A stretch of DNA of 61,265 nucleotides from the IMG/VR virus record IMGVR_UViG_3300032164_003159, positions 1-61,265 of that record. One strand, given 5' to 3'. How positions within the stretch are numbered: the first letter of the stretch is position 1; each line of letters begins with the position of its first letter. The notes under the pieces were generated by a model. It did no database searches and was not told where the DNA came from. It saw only the letters and a program-made list of their open reading frames with translations. Shown here in pieces: positions 1-6,392 of this stretch. Made by a program: the position numbers and the translations under genes. Origin of the DNA: a virus.

Positions 1-456
1 GCCCTTGTAGCCCTCCCACAAGCCCTCAGCGGCGTTGATCGTGTCAACCGGGTGCTCTGCCCTTTCCTTTTGTTCCTTGGCCAGCCACGCGGGCAGCGGC
101 ACGTTTTCGGTTTGCTCCAAGGACCATACGCTATAGTAACGAAACACGGGGATGCGATCCACGTCGCCGTGCGCATCGGTTTTGTTAAACGTGGTATAGA
201 ACGTGATCATTTGGCTCTTTTTGAATTCGGAATCCTTGATCCTTCCCCCGACCGCATGCGCCTGTTTGAGCGTGATCCATGGTCCAGGGCGACCCGACAA
301 AAGGGTCAAGAAAATGTTGATCCCCCTGTACTCGTTGCCCTTGTAGTTCTTGCAGGACGTGTTACTCGCATTCCACGGTTTGCACCAGGGCAACAGGTTA
401 TCATTCTCGATTGCCTTGACGATCTGGTCTGTGACGATCTGGAATACCTTTGACAT
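1..456 (-). CDS. ArdC-like antirestriction protein, N-terminal part (3' end outside window)
   Basis: The frame is open from an ATG at 456 to the left edge (152 codons seen, no stop). An ACCGGGAGG ribosome binding site lies just upstream. The N-terminus carries PWCKPW around residue 23, then NYKGNEYRGINIF around residues 36-48, then GPWITLKQA. This pattern is typical of the ArdC N-terminal ssDNA-binding domain (DUF1738). In plasmids and phages such proteins bind single-stranded DNA and protect incoming DNA from restriction. The usual C-terminal metallopeptidase-like domain would lie beyond the edge and is not visible. The gene shares a 62-bp leader with the neighbouring sigma-factor gene, suggesting joint expression. 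The family call is fairly sure; the activity is inferred. Confidence 0.85.
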   Translation of the reverse strand, partial: MSKVFQIVTDQIVKAIENDNLLPWCKPWNASNTSCKNYKGNEYRGINIFLTLLSGRPGPWITLKQAHAVGGRIKDSEFKKSQMITFYTTFNKTDAHGDVDRIPVFRYYSVWSLEQTENVPLPAWLAKEQKERAEHPVDTINAAEGLWEGYKG

Positions 457-461
457 TGTAA

Positions 462-523
462 CCTCCCGGTTTGGTTTTCGTTCTAATCTATAAACAAGGT
501 GCGTCGTGTTTGGTATTTGTCAA
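462..523 (-). promoter_or_regulatory. Leader/promoter of the ArdC-like gene, copy 1 of a duplicated 62-bp block
   Basis: On the minus strand: TTGACA, then a spacer, then CACCTTGTTTATAG (488-501), then the CCGGGAGG ribosome binding site. No TATAAT lies at the 16-bp spacing used by the neighbouring genes. The block recurs at 1343-1404 with only about four differences, and the 14-mer recurs again at 1779-1792. It may be a different promoter class. Confidence 0.6.
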
Positions 524-527
524 GAGG

Positions 528-1337
528 TTATATTCTATCGTGCGCCATTTCCGCGATCCTGGCGCGAAGGGACACTTCGATCTGTTGAATCCGTTGCCTG
601 GAAACCCCGCCGAGCGTTTGACCGATAACGTCAAGGGTATCCGGTTCGGGGTTAGCGATCCTGCGATTGAAAACCACGGCCTCGCGGGGGTTAAGGGTCT
701 GCTCGAATTCGGCCATGATCCCTAACATCCAAGCTCCGTCAAGCTTGCTTGACGTGTACTCTTCCGGCGTCGGGCAGTCCGAAGCTAGCGCATCGTGTAA
801 GGTCCGCCCGTTGCCTAGCGCGCTGGAATCGAGGACCGGCGCATCAAGGGATCGCTCCGGGCTTGCCATACGCTCAATCATTTGCAGCACGTCCTTTTCT
901 CGCACCTTGCACCGATCCGCGATAGCGTCGGGGGCCGCGTCGCCGCGTTCTGCTAGAAGCTTGCTCGTCTCACGGTGCAAGCGGAAAAACAATTTCCGTT
1001 GGGCTTGCGTTGTGCCGATCTTCACCAGGGAATAATCCGCGATAGCACGGGCAAGAACGAAAGCGCGCGCCCACCACTGAGCATAGGTGCTAAACTTGAC
1101 GTTGCGCGCCGGGTCGAACCGATTCGCTGCTTCGATCACACCGGCCAGTCCCTCTTGAAATAAATCTTCGCGGTTGGTTCGGTCGTATCCGTACACGATT
1201 GCCAATTTCTGGCATAGCTTGATCTGCCCTTCGATCATGGTATCACGGGCGCGCTTGTCCGTTGCCATGTGCGCGCCTAGCTCTGCCTGCTCTTCGGTCG
1301 ATAGCACCTTGGAATTCTTGATAATGGATGCTAACAT
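528..1337 (-). CDS. RpoH-like (sigma-32 type) RNA polymerase sigma factor
   Basis: The protein is 269 aa, close to the length of bacterial RpoH. Region 2 is recognisable around residues 60-100 (LFQEGLAGVIEAANRFD, then KFSTYAQWW). It is followed by QRKLFF, matching the RpoH box (QRKLFFNLR) of heat-shock sigma factors. Region 4 near the C-terminus contains VSRQRIQQIE, the recognition-helix segment. Such proteins bind core RNA polymerase and redirect it. A phage copy could drive the window's unusual promoter classes, but which one is unknown. The start ATG sits behind CCGGGAGG. The stop lies next to the -35 box of the downstream ArdC-like gene. Confidence in the family is high. Confidence 0.93.
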   Translation of the reverse strand: MLASIIKNSKVLSTEEQAELGAHMATDKRARDTMIEGQIKLCQKLAIVYGYDRTNREDLFQEGLAGVIEAANRFDPARNVKFSTYAQWWARAFVLARAIADYSLVKIGTTQAQRKLFFRLHRETSKLLAERGDAAPDAIADRCKVREKDVLQMIERMASPERSLDAPVLDSSALGNGRTLHDALASDCPTPEEYTSSKLDGAWMLGIMAEFEQTLNPREAVVFNRRIANPEPDTLDVIGQTLGGVSRQRIQQIEVSLRARIAEMAHDRI

Positions 1338-1342
1338 AGTAT

Positions 1343-1404
1343 CCTCCCGGTTTGGTTTTCGTTCTAATCTATAAACAAGGTGTGTCGTGTTTAGTCTTTG
1401 TCAA
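1343..1404 (-). promoter_or_regulatory. Leader/promoter of the sigma-factor gene, copy 2 of the duplicated 62-bp block
   Basis: This is nearly identical to 462-523 and includes TTGACA, the CTATAAACAAGGTG motif (plus-strand reading, 1369-1382) and the CCGGGAGG ribosome binding site. The sigma gene and the ArdC-like gene therefore probably respond to the same signal. Confidence 0.6.
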
Positions 1405-1406
1405 TA

Positions 1407-1437
1407 GGGGCAGATACATTTGTTTACGATCTGCCCC
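1407..1437. repeat. Perfect 9-bp inverted repeat abutting the sigma promoter
   Basis: GGGGCAGAT (1407-1415) pairs with ATCTGCCCC (1429-1437) across a 13-nt loop. It lies immediately upstream of the -35 element of the sigma-factor leader. It could be an operator or a terminator for the upstream minus transcript, but no long U-run follows on either strand. Confidence 0.5.
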
Positions 1438-1486
1438 TGTAATATGCTATCCTTTAGATAATGAACATCGCAAAGAGATTAGATTG

Positions 1487-1547
1487 AGGGCGCTCGCGGA
1501 ATCGAACCGCGATATTAGCAGGGGTTGAGCCCCAATCCAGCCCGCCC
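1487..1547 (-). tRNA. tRNA-like element lacking a D-arm (degenerate or minimal tRNA)
   Basis: The 3' half is a canonical T-arm: stem CGCGG/CCGCG enclosing loop TTCGATT. It is followed by AGCGCCC, which pairs over five positions with GGGCG at the 5' end. Only about 29 nt separate the acceptor from the T-arm, so there is no room for a normal D-arm. The middle forms a GGGG/CCCC hairpin around CTCAA. If a 7-nt loop GCTCAAC is assumed, the anticodon would read UCA, but position 33 would not be U, so this is doubtful. It lies just after the stop of the 65-aa gene and is probably co-transcribed. It is more likely a tRNA remnant or tRNA mimic than a working tRNA. Confidence 0.35.
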
Positions 1548-1554
1548 ATAATGC

Positions 1555-1752
1555 CTAGTCCGGGATCAATTCGTTAACCGCGCTCTGAACGTCACGGGTT
1601 AACACGGCCAGCGCGATATTGTGCGGATCGGGGAGCGGGGTTTTCTTGCTGGCCGATACCAAAAACCACCCGCCAACCGGCTTGATCGTTACCGTGTAGC
1701 TTCCACCGGACGATTCAACCTCGAAAGTCTTGATTGCGCTGGAATTGATCAT
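1555..1752 (-). CDS. Hypothetical protein, 65 aa
   Basis: Function not recognised. The start at 1752 is chosen because CCGGGAGG lies 6-8 nt upstream; a longer frame to 1788 would run through the ribosome binding site. The sequence looks like a small beta-rich domain with alternating hydrophobic residues (SYTVTIKPVGGWFLVSA) and ends in an acidic tail. The leader carries the CTATAAACAAGGTG motif (1779-1792) shared with the ArdC-like and sigma genes. A tRNA-like element follows the stop. Confidence 0.75.
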   Translation of the reverse strand: MINSSAIKTFEVESSGGSYTVTIKPVGGWFLVSASKKTPLPDPHNIALAVLTRDVQSAVNELIPD

Positions 1753-1778
1753 ATTGCCTCCCGGTTCTTTGCTTGTTA

Positions 1779-1792
1779 CTATAAACAAGGTG
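1779..1792 (-). promoter_or_regulatory. Third copy of the CACCTTGTTTATAG motif
   Basis: This 14-bp motif is identical to those at 488-501 and 1369-1382 and precedes the CCGGGAGG of the 65-aa gene. Here the upstream hexamer is TTTACA rather than TTGACA. It marks the third member of the unusual leader class. Confidence 0.5.
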
Positions 1793-1860
1793 GATCCGAT
1801 CTATAAAAATGTAAAGGGCCGACGCGAAAATAGATAAAGATATATTTCTACAAATTGCCC

Positions 1861-1903
1861 TTGACAAAACTAAGGATCGTGCTTAAATTGAATAGTAAGG
1901 GGA
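1861..1903 (+). promoter_or_regulatory. Plus-strand promoter family, copy 1
   Basis: TTGACA at 1861, then GTGCTTAAATT, then AGTAAGGGGA. It diverges from the leader of the 65-aa minus gene. This is the most divergent of six copies (3991, 7158, 10267, 11690, 12909). Confidence 0.6.
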
Positions 1904-1921
1904 CTAGACTAAAACAGGCAT

Positions 1922-1949
1922 TTGACAATCGGCGGATCGTACATATAAT
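1922..1949 (+). promoter_or_regulatory. Plus-strand consensus promoter
   Basis: TTGACA (1922-1927), 16 bp, TATAAT (1944-1949): a perfect sigma-70 pair. It points right into the convergent terminator at 1950-1978 and the 74-aa minus gene, so any transcript would be antisense. Confidence 0.65.
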
Positions 1950-1978
1950 GAAAACAGGCGGACCGTTCGATCCGCCTG
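1950..1978 (-). terminator. Intrinsic terminator of the 74-aa gene
   Basis: The stem CAGGCGGA/TCCGCCTG (8 bp, 8-nt loop) is followed on the minus strand by TTTTC. It lies about 20 nt past the stop of the 2001-2225 gene. Confidence 0.75.
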
Positions 1979-2000
1979 CACCACCTTTCCTGCCCGTCTG

Positions 2001-2225
2001 CTAGTAGTTCCCTGTATCCGTATTCATGAAGTCTTCGTCTTCCGCCGCCGCCTCGAACTCGGCGGAACAATGCTGGCCGCAGTCGGGGGTGTCGCAGTAA
2101 AGCGCGCCGGTCTTGTAACGGAATGCGCGCTCACCCTTCTTGATCTCGCACTCGCAACGGTGACACTTGCTGCCCGAATACTTGACTTTGATCCAATAAG
2201 GGTCGCCCGCGTATCTGGTTGACAT
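2001..2225 (-). CDS. Small zinc-binding protein, 74 aa
   Basis: Six or more cysteines are arranged as KCHRCEC (residues 20-26) and YCDTPDCGQHC (about 47-57), which suggests a zinc-ribbon or treble-clef fold. The C-terminal 15 residues are acidic. It has its own promoter (2255-2282), a CCGGGAGG site and an intrinsic terminator, so it is a free-standing unit. Its role is unknown. Small zinc proteins are common among phage early, host-interacting proteins. Confidence 0.8.
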   Translation of the reverse strand: MSTRYAGDPYWIKVKYSGSKCHRCECEIKKGERAFRYKTGALYCDTPDCGQHCSAEFEAAAEDEDFMNTDTGNY

Positions 2226-2254
2226 GGTTTCCTCCCGGTTTGTGGTACAGATAT

Positions 2255-2282
2255 ATTATAAGGCCTGGTTTTTGTTTGTAAA
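2255..2282 (-). promoter_or_regulatory. Promoter of the 74-aa zinc protein gene
   Basis: TTTACA (2277-2282), 16-bp spacer, TATAAT (2255-2260), followed by the CCGGGAGG site and the ATG. Confidence 0.8.
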
Positions 2283-2331
2283 GAAAAAAAGGAGAAAAAG
2301 TACAGTGTTGATTTATTCCGCTTCGCCAACA

Positions 2332-2365
2332 TTTAGAAATTTGTGCATTATTTCTAAATTGTCAA
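2332..2365 (-). promoter_or_regulatory. Inverted repeat overlapping a -35-like box
   Basis: TTTAGAAAT (2332-2340) and ATTTCTAAA (2350-2358) form a perfect 9-bp dyad. A minus-strand TTGACA (2360-2365) lies directly beside it. The -10 at 16 bp would be CAAATT, which is weak. It may be a repressed or operator-controlled promoter. Confidence 0.4.
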
Positions 2366-2375
2366 GACAATATCA

Positions 2376-2453
2376 AAAATAAAATGGGCCTGCCGCCTAG
2401 TTGCCTTGGTTCAACCGGGAGGAAGAATACCAAGGTACTTTTGCGGCAAGCCC
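2376..2453 (-). terminator. Two-tier terminator hairpin whose apical loop holds an anti-SD sequence
   Basis: On the minus strand GGGCTTGCCGC pairs with GCGGCAGGCCC (11 bp with one G-U). An inner CCTTGGT/ACCAAGG stem (7 bp) presents a loop containing CCTCCCGG. ATTTTATTTTT follows. It starts about 5 nt after the stop of the 78-aa gene. The G-U pair would be a C-A mismatch on the plus strand, so the minus-strand RNA is the folded product. Confidence 0.75.
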
Positions 2454-2458
2454 TATCG

Positions 2459-2695
2459 TTATACGATCTGCCAGTGTCCATCCTTGCGTATCTTCATCCC
2501 CCAGGTGCAGGGGTAGGTAATCTTTCCGTCCTTCCAGTACTCTTCCACGATTGCCATTGTCTCGCCCGTAACTGTCCCGGCGTCTAGCGCATTCATCGCC
2601 ACCCGTTCAAGGTTGGCTTTCAATTCGGTCACTGACACGCCGTTGGGATCAATTGCCACGTCAAAGATCAGTCGCAGGTGCTTTGTTTTGCTCAT
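2459..2695 (-). CDS. Hypothetical protein, 78 aa
   Basis: No family recognised. The N-terminus (KTKHLRLIFDVAIDPNGV) looks like a beta strand. The middle segment is probably helical, and the C-terminus (TWGMKIRKDGHWQIV) looks like a beta hairpin. The gene begins 2 nt after the DUF2958 gene ends and probably shares its promoter at 3042. Its mRNA ends in the anti-SD-bearing hairpin at 2376-2453. Confidence 0.75.
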   Translation of the reverse strand: MSKTKHLRLIFDVAIDPNGVSVTELKANLERVAMNALDAGTVTGETMAIVEEYWKDGKITYPCTWGMKIRKDGHWQIV

Positions 2696-2697
2696 AG

Positions 2698-3015
2698 TTA
2701 GTTCTCCTTGATCACATCGCTGAACTTCGCGGGCTTGAAGTAAAGATCCCGTTCGATTCCGATTCCCATGTGCTTGACACTCTCAAGCTCGGCCATGCTA
2801 AACTCGCCCCACTCGTCACAGCCGGGGCCTAGTCCGCAAACGTAGCCGAAGAAAATCCGCTCTTCCGGGTTGTACTCGGCCCCGTACCACGTCATGCAAG
2901 AGTAAGGATGAAAGAACTTGACTACCAGAACCTTGTCGGCCAGCTTGACTTCTTCGGTTGAATACAGCTTCGGAAGTTTGGCCAGGATCTCTTTGGTAAG
3001 CAGCTTCATCGGCAT
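2698..3015 (-). CDS. DUF2958 family protein, 105 aa
   Basis: The pattern matches DUF2958: an N-terminal LLTKEILAKLPKLYSTEEV, then VVKFFHPYSCMTWYGAEY, then FFGYVCGLG, then FSMAELESV, then GIERDLYFKP. The length of about 105 aa is normal for the family. The family is of unknown function and is widespread on plasmids and phages, often near ArdC-type genes, as here. Two in-frame ATGs lie near the start; the first at 3015 has the GGGAGG site 8 nt upstream. It is transcribed from the promoter at 3042-3069 and followed by the 78-aa gene. Confidence 0.88.
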   Translation of the reverse strand: MPMKLLTKEILAKLPKLYSTEEVKLADKVLVVKFFHPYSCMTWYGAEYNPEERIFFGYVCGLGPGCDEWGEFSMAELESVKHMGIGIERDLYFKPAKFSDVIKEN

Positions 3016-3041
3016 GGTTTGTTCCTCCCGGTTACAATACT

Positions 3042-3069
3042 ATTATAGGCACGGTGCGCAGGATGTCAA
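3042..3069 (-). promoter_or_regulatory. Promoter of the DUF2958 gene; contains the upstream gene's stop codon
   Basis: TTGACA (3064-3069), 16 bp, TATAAT (3042-3047). The TGA of TTGACA (3066-3068) is the stop codon of the preceding 120-aa gene. Confidence 0.85.
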
Positions 3070-3428
3070 GGAAGCCGTTCGAGGGTGTCGATCAGAATAC
3101 GGGCGGCGGTGAAATCGTTGCCCGCGACGGCCTCGCTTAAGCACACCTTCAAGCTCATGCGCAGCTTGTCTCGGTTCCCCCCGCCTTCTACCTTTAGGAA
3201 GGTATCGAAGGCTGCCATCGGTTGGAAGTTCGCATCGGGGTTGTTATGCTCGAAGATTACCCAACCGCTCGCCCGCAGACTGTCAATGATGTCCTTAGCA
3301 TCCTTCAGTCCGAAGCCAACGGATTCGCGCAGCGCCTTGATCAACTTGATCATAGGCAGTCCGGGATGATCCGGGTCGAAAAAGATTTGATCCTGTAGCT
3401 TAGTCAACGACAATTGCACTGTGCTCAT
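3066..3428 (-). CDS. Protein with a ribosomal L7/L12 C-terminal-like segment, 120 aa
   Basis: Residues about 27-55 (MIKLIKALRESVGFGLKDAK then IIDSL) closely resemble the L7/L12 C-terminal domain signature (KVIKxVRxxTGLGLKEAK), which in ribosomes contacts translation GTPases. The rest is unlike L7/L12: an N-terminal strand and an unrecognised C-terminal helical part rich in acidic and basic residues. L7/L12-C-like folds also occur in small bacterial and phage proteins of unknown role. The start at 3428 is set by a GGAGG site. The stop lies within the next gene's -35 box. It is co-transcribed with the 68-aa gene upstream. Confidence 0.7.
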   Translation of the reverse strand: MSTVQLSLTKLQDQIFFDPDHPGLPMIKLIKALRESVGFGLKDAKDIIDSLRASGWVIFEHNNPDANFQPMAAFDTFLKVEGGGNRDKLRMSLKVCLSEAVAGNDFTAARILIDTLERLP

Positions 3429-3442
3429 GGTAGCCTCCGTAG

Positions 3443-3649
3443 TTATATTGGCCGGATCATTGTCGGGGTTGCCTTGCACCGAAGCAGGGCACGACCGATC
3501 AGGGTGATAAAGGTATTTCCGTTCTTGTTGCGCTTGATCGCTCCGATATCCCAGAGCACCGCATGGTCCGCCCGAGAGATCGCCGCGATGTCAAGCTTGT
3601 TATCCATCACATCGCGCAGCACTTTGCGGGCATTGTCCAACGTATTCAT
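3443..3649 (-). CDS. Hypothetical protein, 68 aa
   Basis: No family recognised. The sequence is basic and mixed helical (NARKVLRDVMDNKLDIAAIS) with a possible beta hairpin (NKNGNTFITLIGRALL). It lies behind its own promoter (3673-3700) and a CCGGGAGG site, and 14 nt before the L7/L12-like gene. Confidence 0.7.
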   Translation of the reverse strand: MNTLDNARKVLRDVMDNKLDIAAISRADHAVLWDIGAIKRNKNGNTFITLIGRALLRCKATPTMIRPI

Positions 3650-3672
3650 GATTGCCTCCCGGTTACAAATAC

Positions 3673-3700
3673 ATTATATGTATTATCTTTAGTTTGTCAA
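3673..3700 (-). promoter_or_regulatory. Promoter of the 68-aa gene; contains the upstream gene's stop codon
   Basis: TTGACA (3695-3700), 16 bp, TATAAT (3673-3678). The TGA at 3697-3699 ends the 76-aa gene. Confidence 0.85.
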
Positions 3701-3927
3701 GCGTCCTCATCTTCTAGCAGGAAAGGATCGATATCAGCCTCGGTCAGCTTCGGATCGGGCGTCACGACTAGCACGGCATCGAATTCTTCCGCGCTCTTTC
3801 GCAGGGTAAGCTCGGTAAGATCTTCGTAGAAGCACGCTTTCGCCCGGTGAATCATACCCGGCTTATCCAGGTCAACCGTATACTTGATTCCCAGCGTGAT
3901 CGTTCCCACGCGCCTTGACTTTGCCAT
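3697..3927 (-). CDS. Hypothetical acidic protein, 76 aa
   Basis: Not recognised. The start at 3927 is set by CCGGGAGG; an upstream in-frame ATG lies beyond the promoter and is discounted. The N-terminus is basic, followed by a hydrophobic strand (TITLGIKYTVDL). The C-terminal third is strongly acidic (DPFLLEDEDA). Highly acidic small phage proteins are sometimes DNA mimics, but nothing here shows that. Confidence 0.72.
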   Translation of the reverse strand: MAKSRRVGTITLGIKYTVDLDKPGMIHRAKACFYEDLTELTLRKSAEEFDAVLVVTPDPKLTEADIDPFLLEDEDA

Positions 3928-4033
3928 GGTAGCCTCCCGGTTAGATATATTATAAGCACTATTGTAAACTTGTAAAGAGCACATTATCTCTTGACAAAAA
4001 CCAGTTAGTGCTTAAATTACTATAGTAAGAGGA
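3928..4033. repeat. Back-to-back divergent promoter cassette, copy A
   Basis: This block of about 106 bp runs from the CCGGGAGG site through a minus promoter (TTTACA 3971-3976, 16 bp, TATAAT 3949-3954) to a plus promoter (TTGACA 3991). It recurs almost unchanged at 11627-11731, with differences mainly in the minus-promoter spacer. Confidence 0.75.
3991..4033 (+). promoter_or_regulatory. Plus-strand promoter family, copy 2
   Basis: TTGACA, 14 variable bp, GTGCTTAAATTACTAT, then AGTAAGAGGA. It faces the terminator and 3' end of the minus-strand RNA at 4066-4305. Confidence 0.65.
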
Positions 4034-4061
4034 CCGACCTTTTAACTAACCAGCACCAACG

Positions 4062-4085
4062 AAAACGCCGCCCCGAAGGGCGGCG
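4062..4085 (-). terminator. Intrinsic terminator (UUCG tetraloop)
   Basis: On the minus strand the 8-bp stem CGCCGCCC/GGGCGGCG is closed by TTCG and followed by TTTTCG. It ends the RNA gene that starts near 4305, and any read-through from the SNF2 gene. Confidence 0.88.
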
Positions 4086-4305
4086 TCAATCAATCCCAAT
4101 CATTACATGTTCGCAAGGGTAAACAATCGAGTCAAGGATGCGAGCATTTAGTTAGCACATTGGTAATTGTCACCGCCTTTCTAGTCTAGCTGTCCATACG
4201 ATGACGGGCACACTTGCTAACTCACTGCCCGGCCTTGCCAGGAATACCTTACGCTCGCCCTGCAAGCTTCGCGGTCCGGGGGTGTAGTCCGTCCGCGTTC
4301 CCGTC
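4066..4305 (-). ncRNA. Putative structured non-coding RNA of about 240 nt with own promoter and terminator
   Basis: A consensus promoter (TTGACA 4334-4339, 16 bp, TATAAT 4312-4317) lies inside the 3' end of the SNF2 gene and would start transcription at about 4305. No good SD-plus-ATG follows. The first bases GACGGG (4305-4300) pair with CCCGTC (4208-4203). AGTTAGCA (4222-4215) pairs with TGCTAACT (4157-4150), which crosses the first helix, so the fold would be a pseudoknot. CGCGG/CCGCG forms a further hairpin near the 5' end. It ends at the terminator 4062-4085. It does not match RNase P, tmRNA or 6S as far as can be judged by eye. Confidence 0.6.
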
Positions 4306-4311
4306 AAGTTT

Positions 4312-4339
4312 ATTATAAGGTTGATCCGTCGGTTGTCAA
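4312..4339 (-). promoter_or_regulatory. Promoter of the structured RNA
   Basis: TTGACA, 16 bp, TATAAT, overlapping the last codons of the SNF2 gene. The SNF2 stop codon (4313-4315) lies inside the -10 element. Confidence 0.8.
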
Positions 4340-6343
4340 TCCCTTGACCGCCGCGATCACCGCTTCCCCAATCTGCCCGTGGTACTTTGGAAGGATGCGC
4401 CGGGCTAACCAGCATTCACCGTCCGTCAAATCGCGGTTCATAGACTTAGCTGCAAGCTGCCGGCCGATCCGCGTATCCATTCGGTTGAAGCCCTCCCCAT
4501 CCTGTTTATGCGCTCCATCGCACATGCCAGCAAGTATCTGTAAACCAGTCGCACAAGCCTCGCGCTGTGCCGCAGTCGCCTTCGGATACTTGGAAGCGGG
4601 CATGGGAAGGGTTGCCGGGTCCGCGTTGACTGTAGCCGGCGTGGGCAGCGCCCGTTGTGTATCTAGCGCTTGTTCGATAATGTATTGCTTCCAGACCAGG
4701 ATATGGGCCAGCTTAGCATCGAGGGAACCGTCAACAACTAGGTGTTGAATCGTAACGTTATCGTGCTGGCCGATCCTGTGACAACGATCTTCCGCTTGCG
4801 TCACGTTACCGGGAACCCAATCAAGTTCAGCGAAAACAACGTGCGACGCGGCGGTCAACGTGATTCCAACCCCGGCCGCTTGAATCGAGCCGATGAAAAC
4901 CTTGACGCGCGGGTCGCTCTGGAATCGATCAACCGCGCTTTGGCGATCTTCCGGAGTATTCTCCCCGGTCAAGACAACCGCGCTCGCACCATAATGTTCG
5001 GTTAGTGCGGATATGACATCGTGGTGGTGCGCAAAAATCACCAGCTTATCCACGCCGCCCTCTAGCACTTCGTCACAATGCTCGATCACGGCGGGCACCT
5101 TGGCAACGGCTAACCTGTGCCGGGCCGCACTCATTTCCGAGAATGCGATCTTGATATGTGAGTCTAGCCGGGCAACCGCCGCGCTATAAGCTTCCACGTC
5201 GCCCGATGCGAGGGCAAGTTCAGCGTCCGCGTGCGCTTCGTCCAGGTTGCCTTCCCATTCCGAGAACTCTAATTGCTCTGCCTTGACATCATTGGCCAGG
5301 CCGTTCTGGCTTAACAGGATCACGCTTCGAGTCTTCGGGGGAAGTTCCTTCAATACGTCCACCTTCAACCGGCGGACCATGATCGAAGCGCGCAAGCGGG
5401 TTTGTAATTCGTCTAGGTTGGATGCGCCTGTGAAATCCCAACCATACTTGGTTTGAAAAGCGGAACAATACCGCTTGGCAAAGGCAAAGAAATTGCCAAA
5501 CATTTTGGGAGCGATTGCGCCGGCTATCGGTTGCAGTTCCACCGTCCTGTTAAGGATCGGTGTGCCGGTCAACATCAGCTTGTTTGTGGCCTTGGAAATC
5601 AGACCAGGCACGCTTCCCTTTGCCTTCCGGTCGTAATAGCCTAGCACTCGGCGGGTCCGTTGCGCCTCGGGATTCTTTACCTTGTGGCATTCATCGATCA
5701 CGATCAAATCCCACTGGCGCGCCATCAGCGAATCAAAAACGTGGTTCTTAACCCGGTCGTAGTTCACGATCACAATGTTCGCTGTGCTAACGTCCACCTC
5801 GTTGGAATCTACCAGGGCGAAGGTTAGCGCCTTATCGGTCAACCATTTTTGCGCTTCCCGTAGCCAATTCAGCCGGAGGGACGCGGGCACAATGATCAGA
5901 ATGTTCTTATAGCCTTTCAGGTTGATCAAGCCAAGCGCCTGGATGGTCTTGCCAAGGCCCATTTCATCCGCGATCAACGTACCATCGCGCTCCGCCGCGT
6001 AGGCAATCCCGGCCTTCTGGAATCCGAGATAAGCTAGACCATCGGGCACAGGGATATTGATCTCAGCGTCCGCCGCCCGCGATCCGTTCAAGCTCTTGAT
6101 GGTTGGCTGTAGGCTTTCCTTGGTTGCTTCGTCGGTGGAATACTGCACTAGCCTTGCAGCGGACTCGGCCTTGAACGTCCACCACTTCATCCGCACGCCG
6201 GCCGCACAAGCCTTGCAACCCTGGAACCTGCAACCGCCCGGCTGTTGATGCCACCAGAACCCGGCGGCTTTCAGCGTATCCTTATCAGAGAACGCGGATT
6301 CGGCTATCCAGATCATGTGCTCACTGTTGAAGCTTATCCGCAT
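4313..6343 (-). CDS. SNF2-family DNA helicase/ATPase, 676 aa
   Basis: This is a superfamily 2 translocase. Walker A is ADEMGLGKTIQAL at about residue 127, the Walker B/DEAH-type box is DECHKVKN, and motif III is MLTGTPILNR. Helicase C-terminal motifs include VFIGSIQAAGVGITLTAA and a late QAEDRCHRIGQ, the canonical SNF2 motif VI. An N-terminal Cys-rich segment (CRFQGCKACAAG, about residues 36-50) resembles the zinc-binding extension of HARP/SMARCAL1-like phage helicases. Likely roles are replication-fork or recombination remodelling. It has its own promoter (6365-6392) and a CCGGGAGG-like site. Its 3' end contains the promoter of the structured RNA. Confidence 0.95.
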   Translation of the reverse strand: MRISFNSEHMIWIAESAFSDKDTLKAAGFWWHQQPGGCRFQGCKACAAGVRMKWWTFKAESAARLVQYSTDEATKESLQPTIKSLNGSRAADAEINIPVPDGLAYLGFQKAGIAYAAERDGTLIADEMGLGKTIQALGLINLKGYKNILIIVPASLRLNWLREAQKWLTDKALTFALVDSNEVDVSTANIVIVNYDRVKNHVFDSLMARQWDLIVIDECHKVKNPEAQRTRRVLGYYDRKAKGSVPGLISKATNKLMLTGTPILNRTVELQPIAGAIAPKMFGNFFAFAKRYCSAFQTKYGWDFTGASNLDELQTRLRASIMVRRLKVDVLKELPPKTRSVILLSQNGLANDVKAEQLEFSEWEGNLDEAHADAELALASGDVEAYSAAVARLDSHIKIAFSEMSAARHRLAVAKVPAVIEHCDEVLEGGVDKLVIFAHHHDVISALTEHYGASAVVLTGENTPEDRQSAVDRFQSDPRVKVFIGSIQAAGVGITLTAASHVVFAELDWVPGNVTQAEDRCHRIGQHDNVTIQHLVVDGSLDAKLAHILVWKQYIIEQALDTQRALPTPATVNADPATLPMPASKYPKATAAQREACATGLQILAGMCDGAHKQDGEGFNRMDTRIGRQLAAKSMNRDLTDGECWLARRILPKYHGQIGEAVIAAVKGLTTDGSTL

Positions 6344-6364
6344 GGGTGCCTCCCGGTCAGATAC

Positions 6365-6392
6365 ATTATGTGTATGATGTTTAGCTTGTCAA
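6365..6392 (-). promoter_or_regulatory. Promoter of the SNF2 helicase gene
   Basis: TTGACA (6387-6392), 16 bp, CATAAT (6365-6370). Confidence 0.75.

Noticed and set aside
4170-4415. An 81-codon minus-strand frame across the structured RNA
   Set aside because: It starts inside the SNF2 gene in another frame without an SD and crosses the RNA promoter; the stems and terminator explain the region better.
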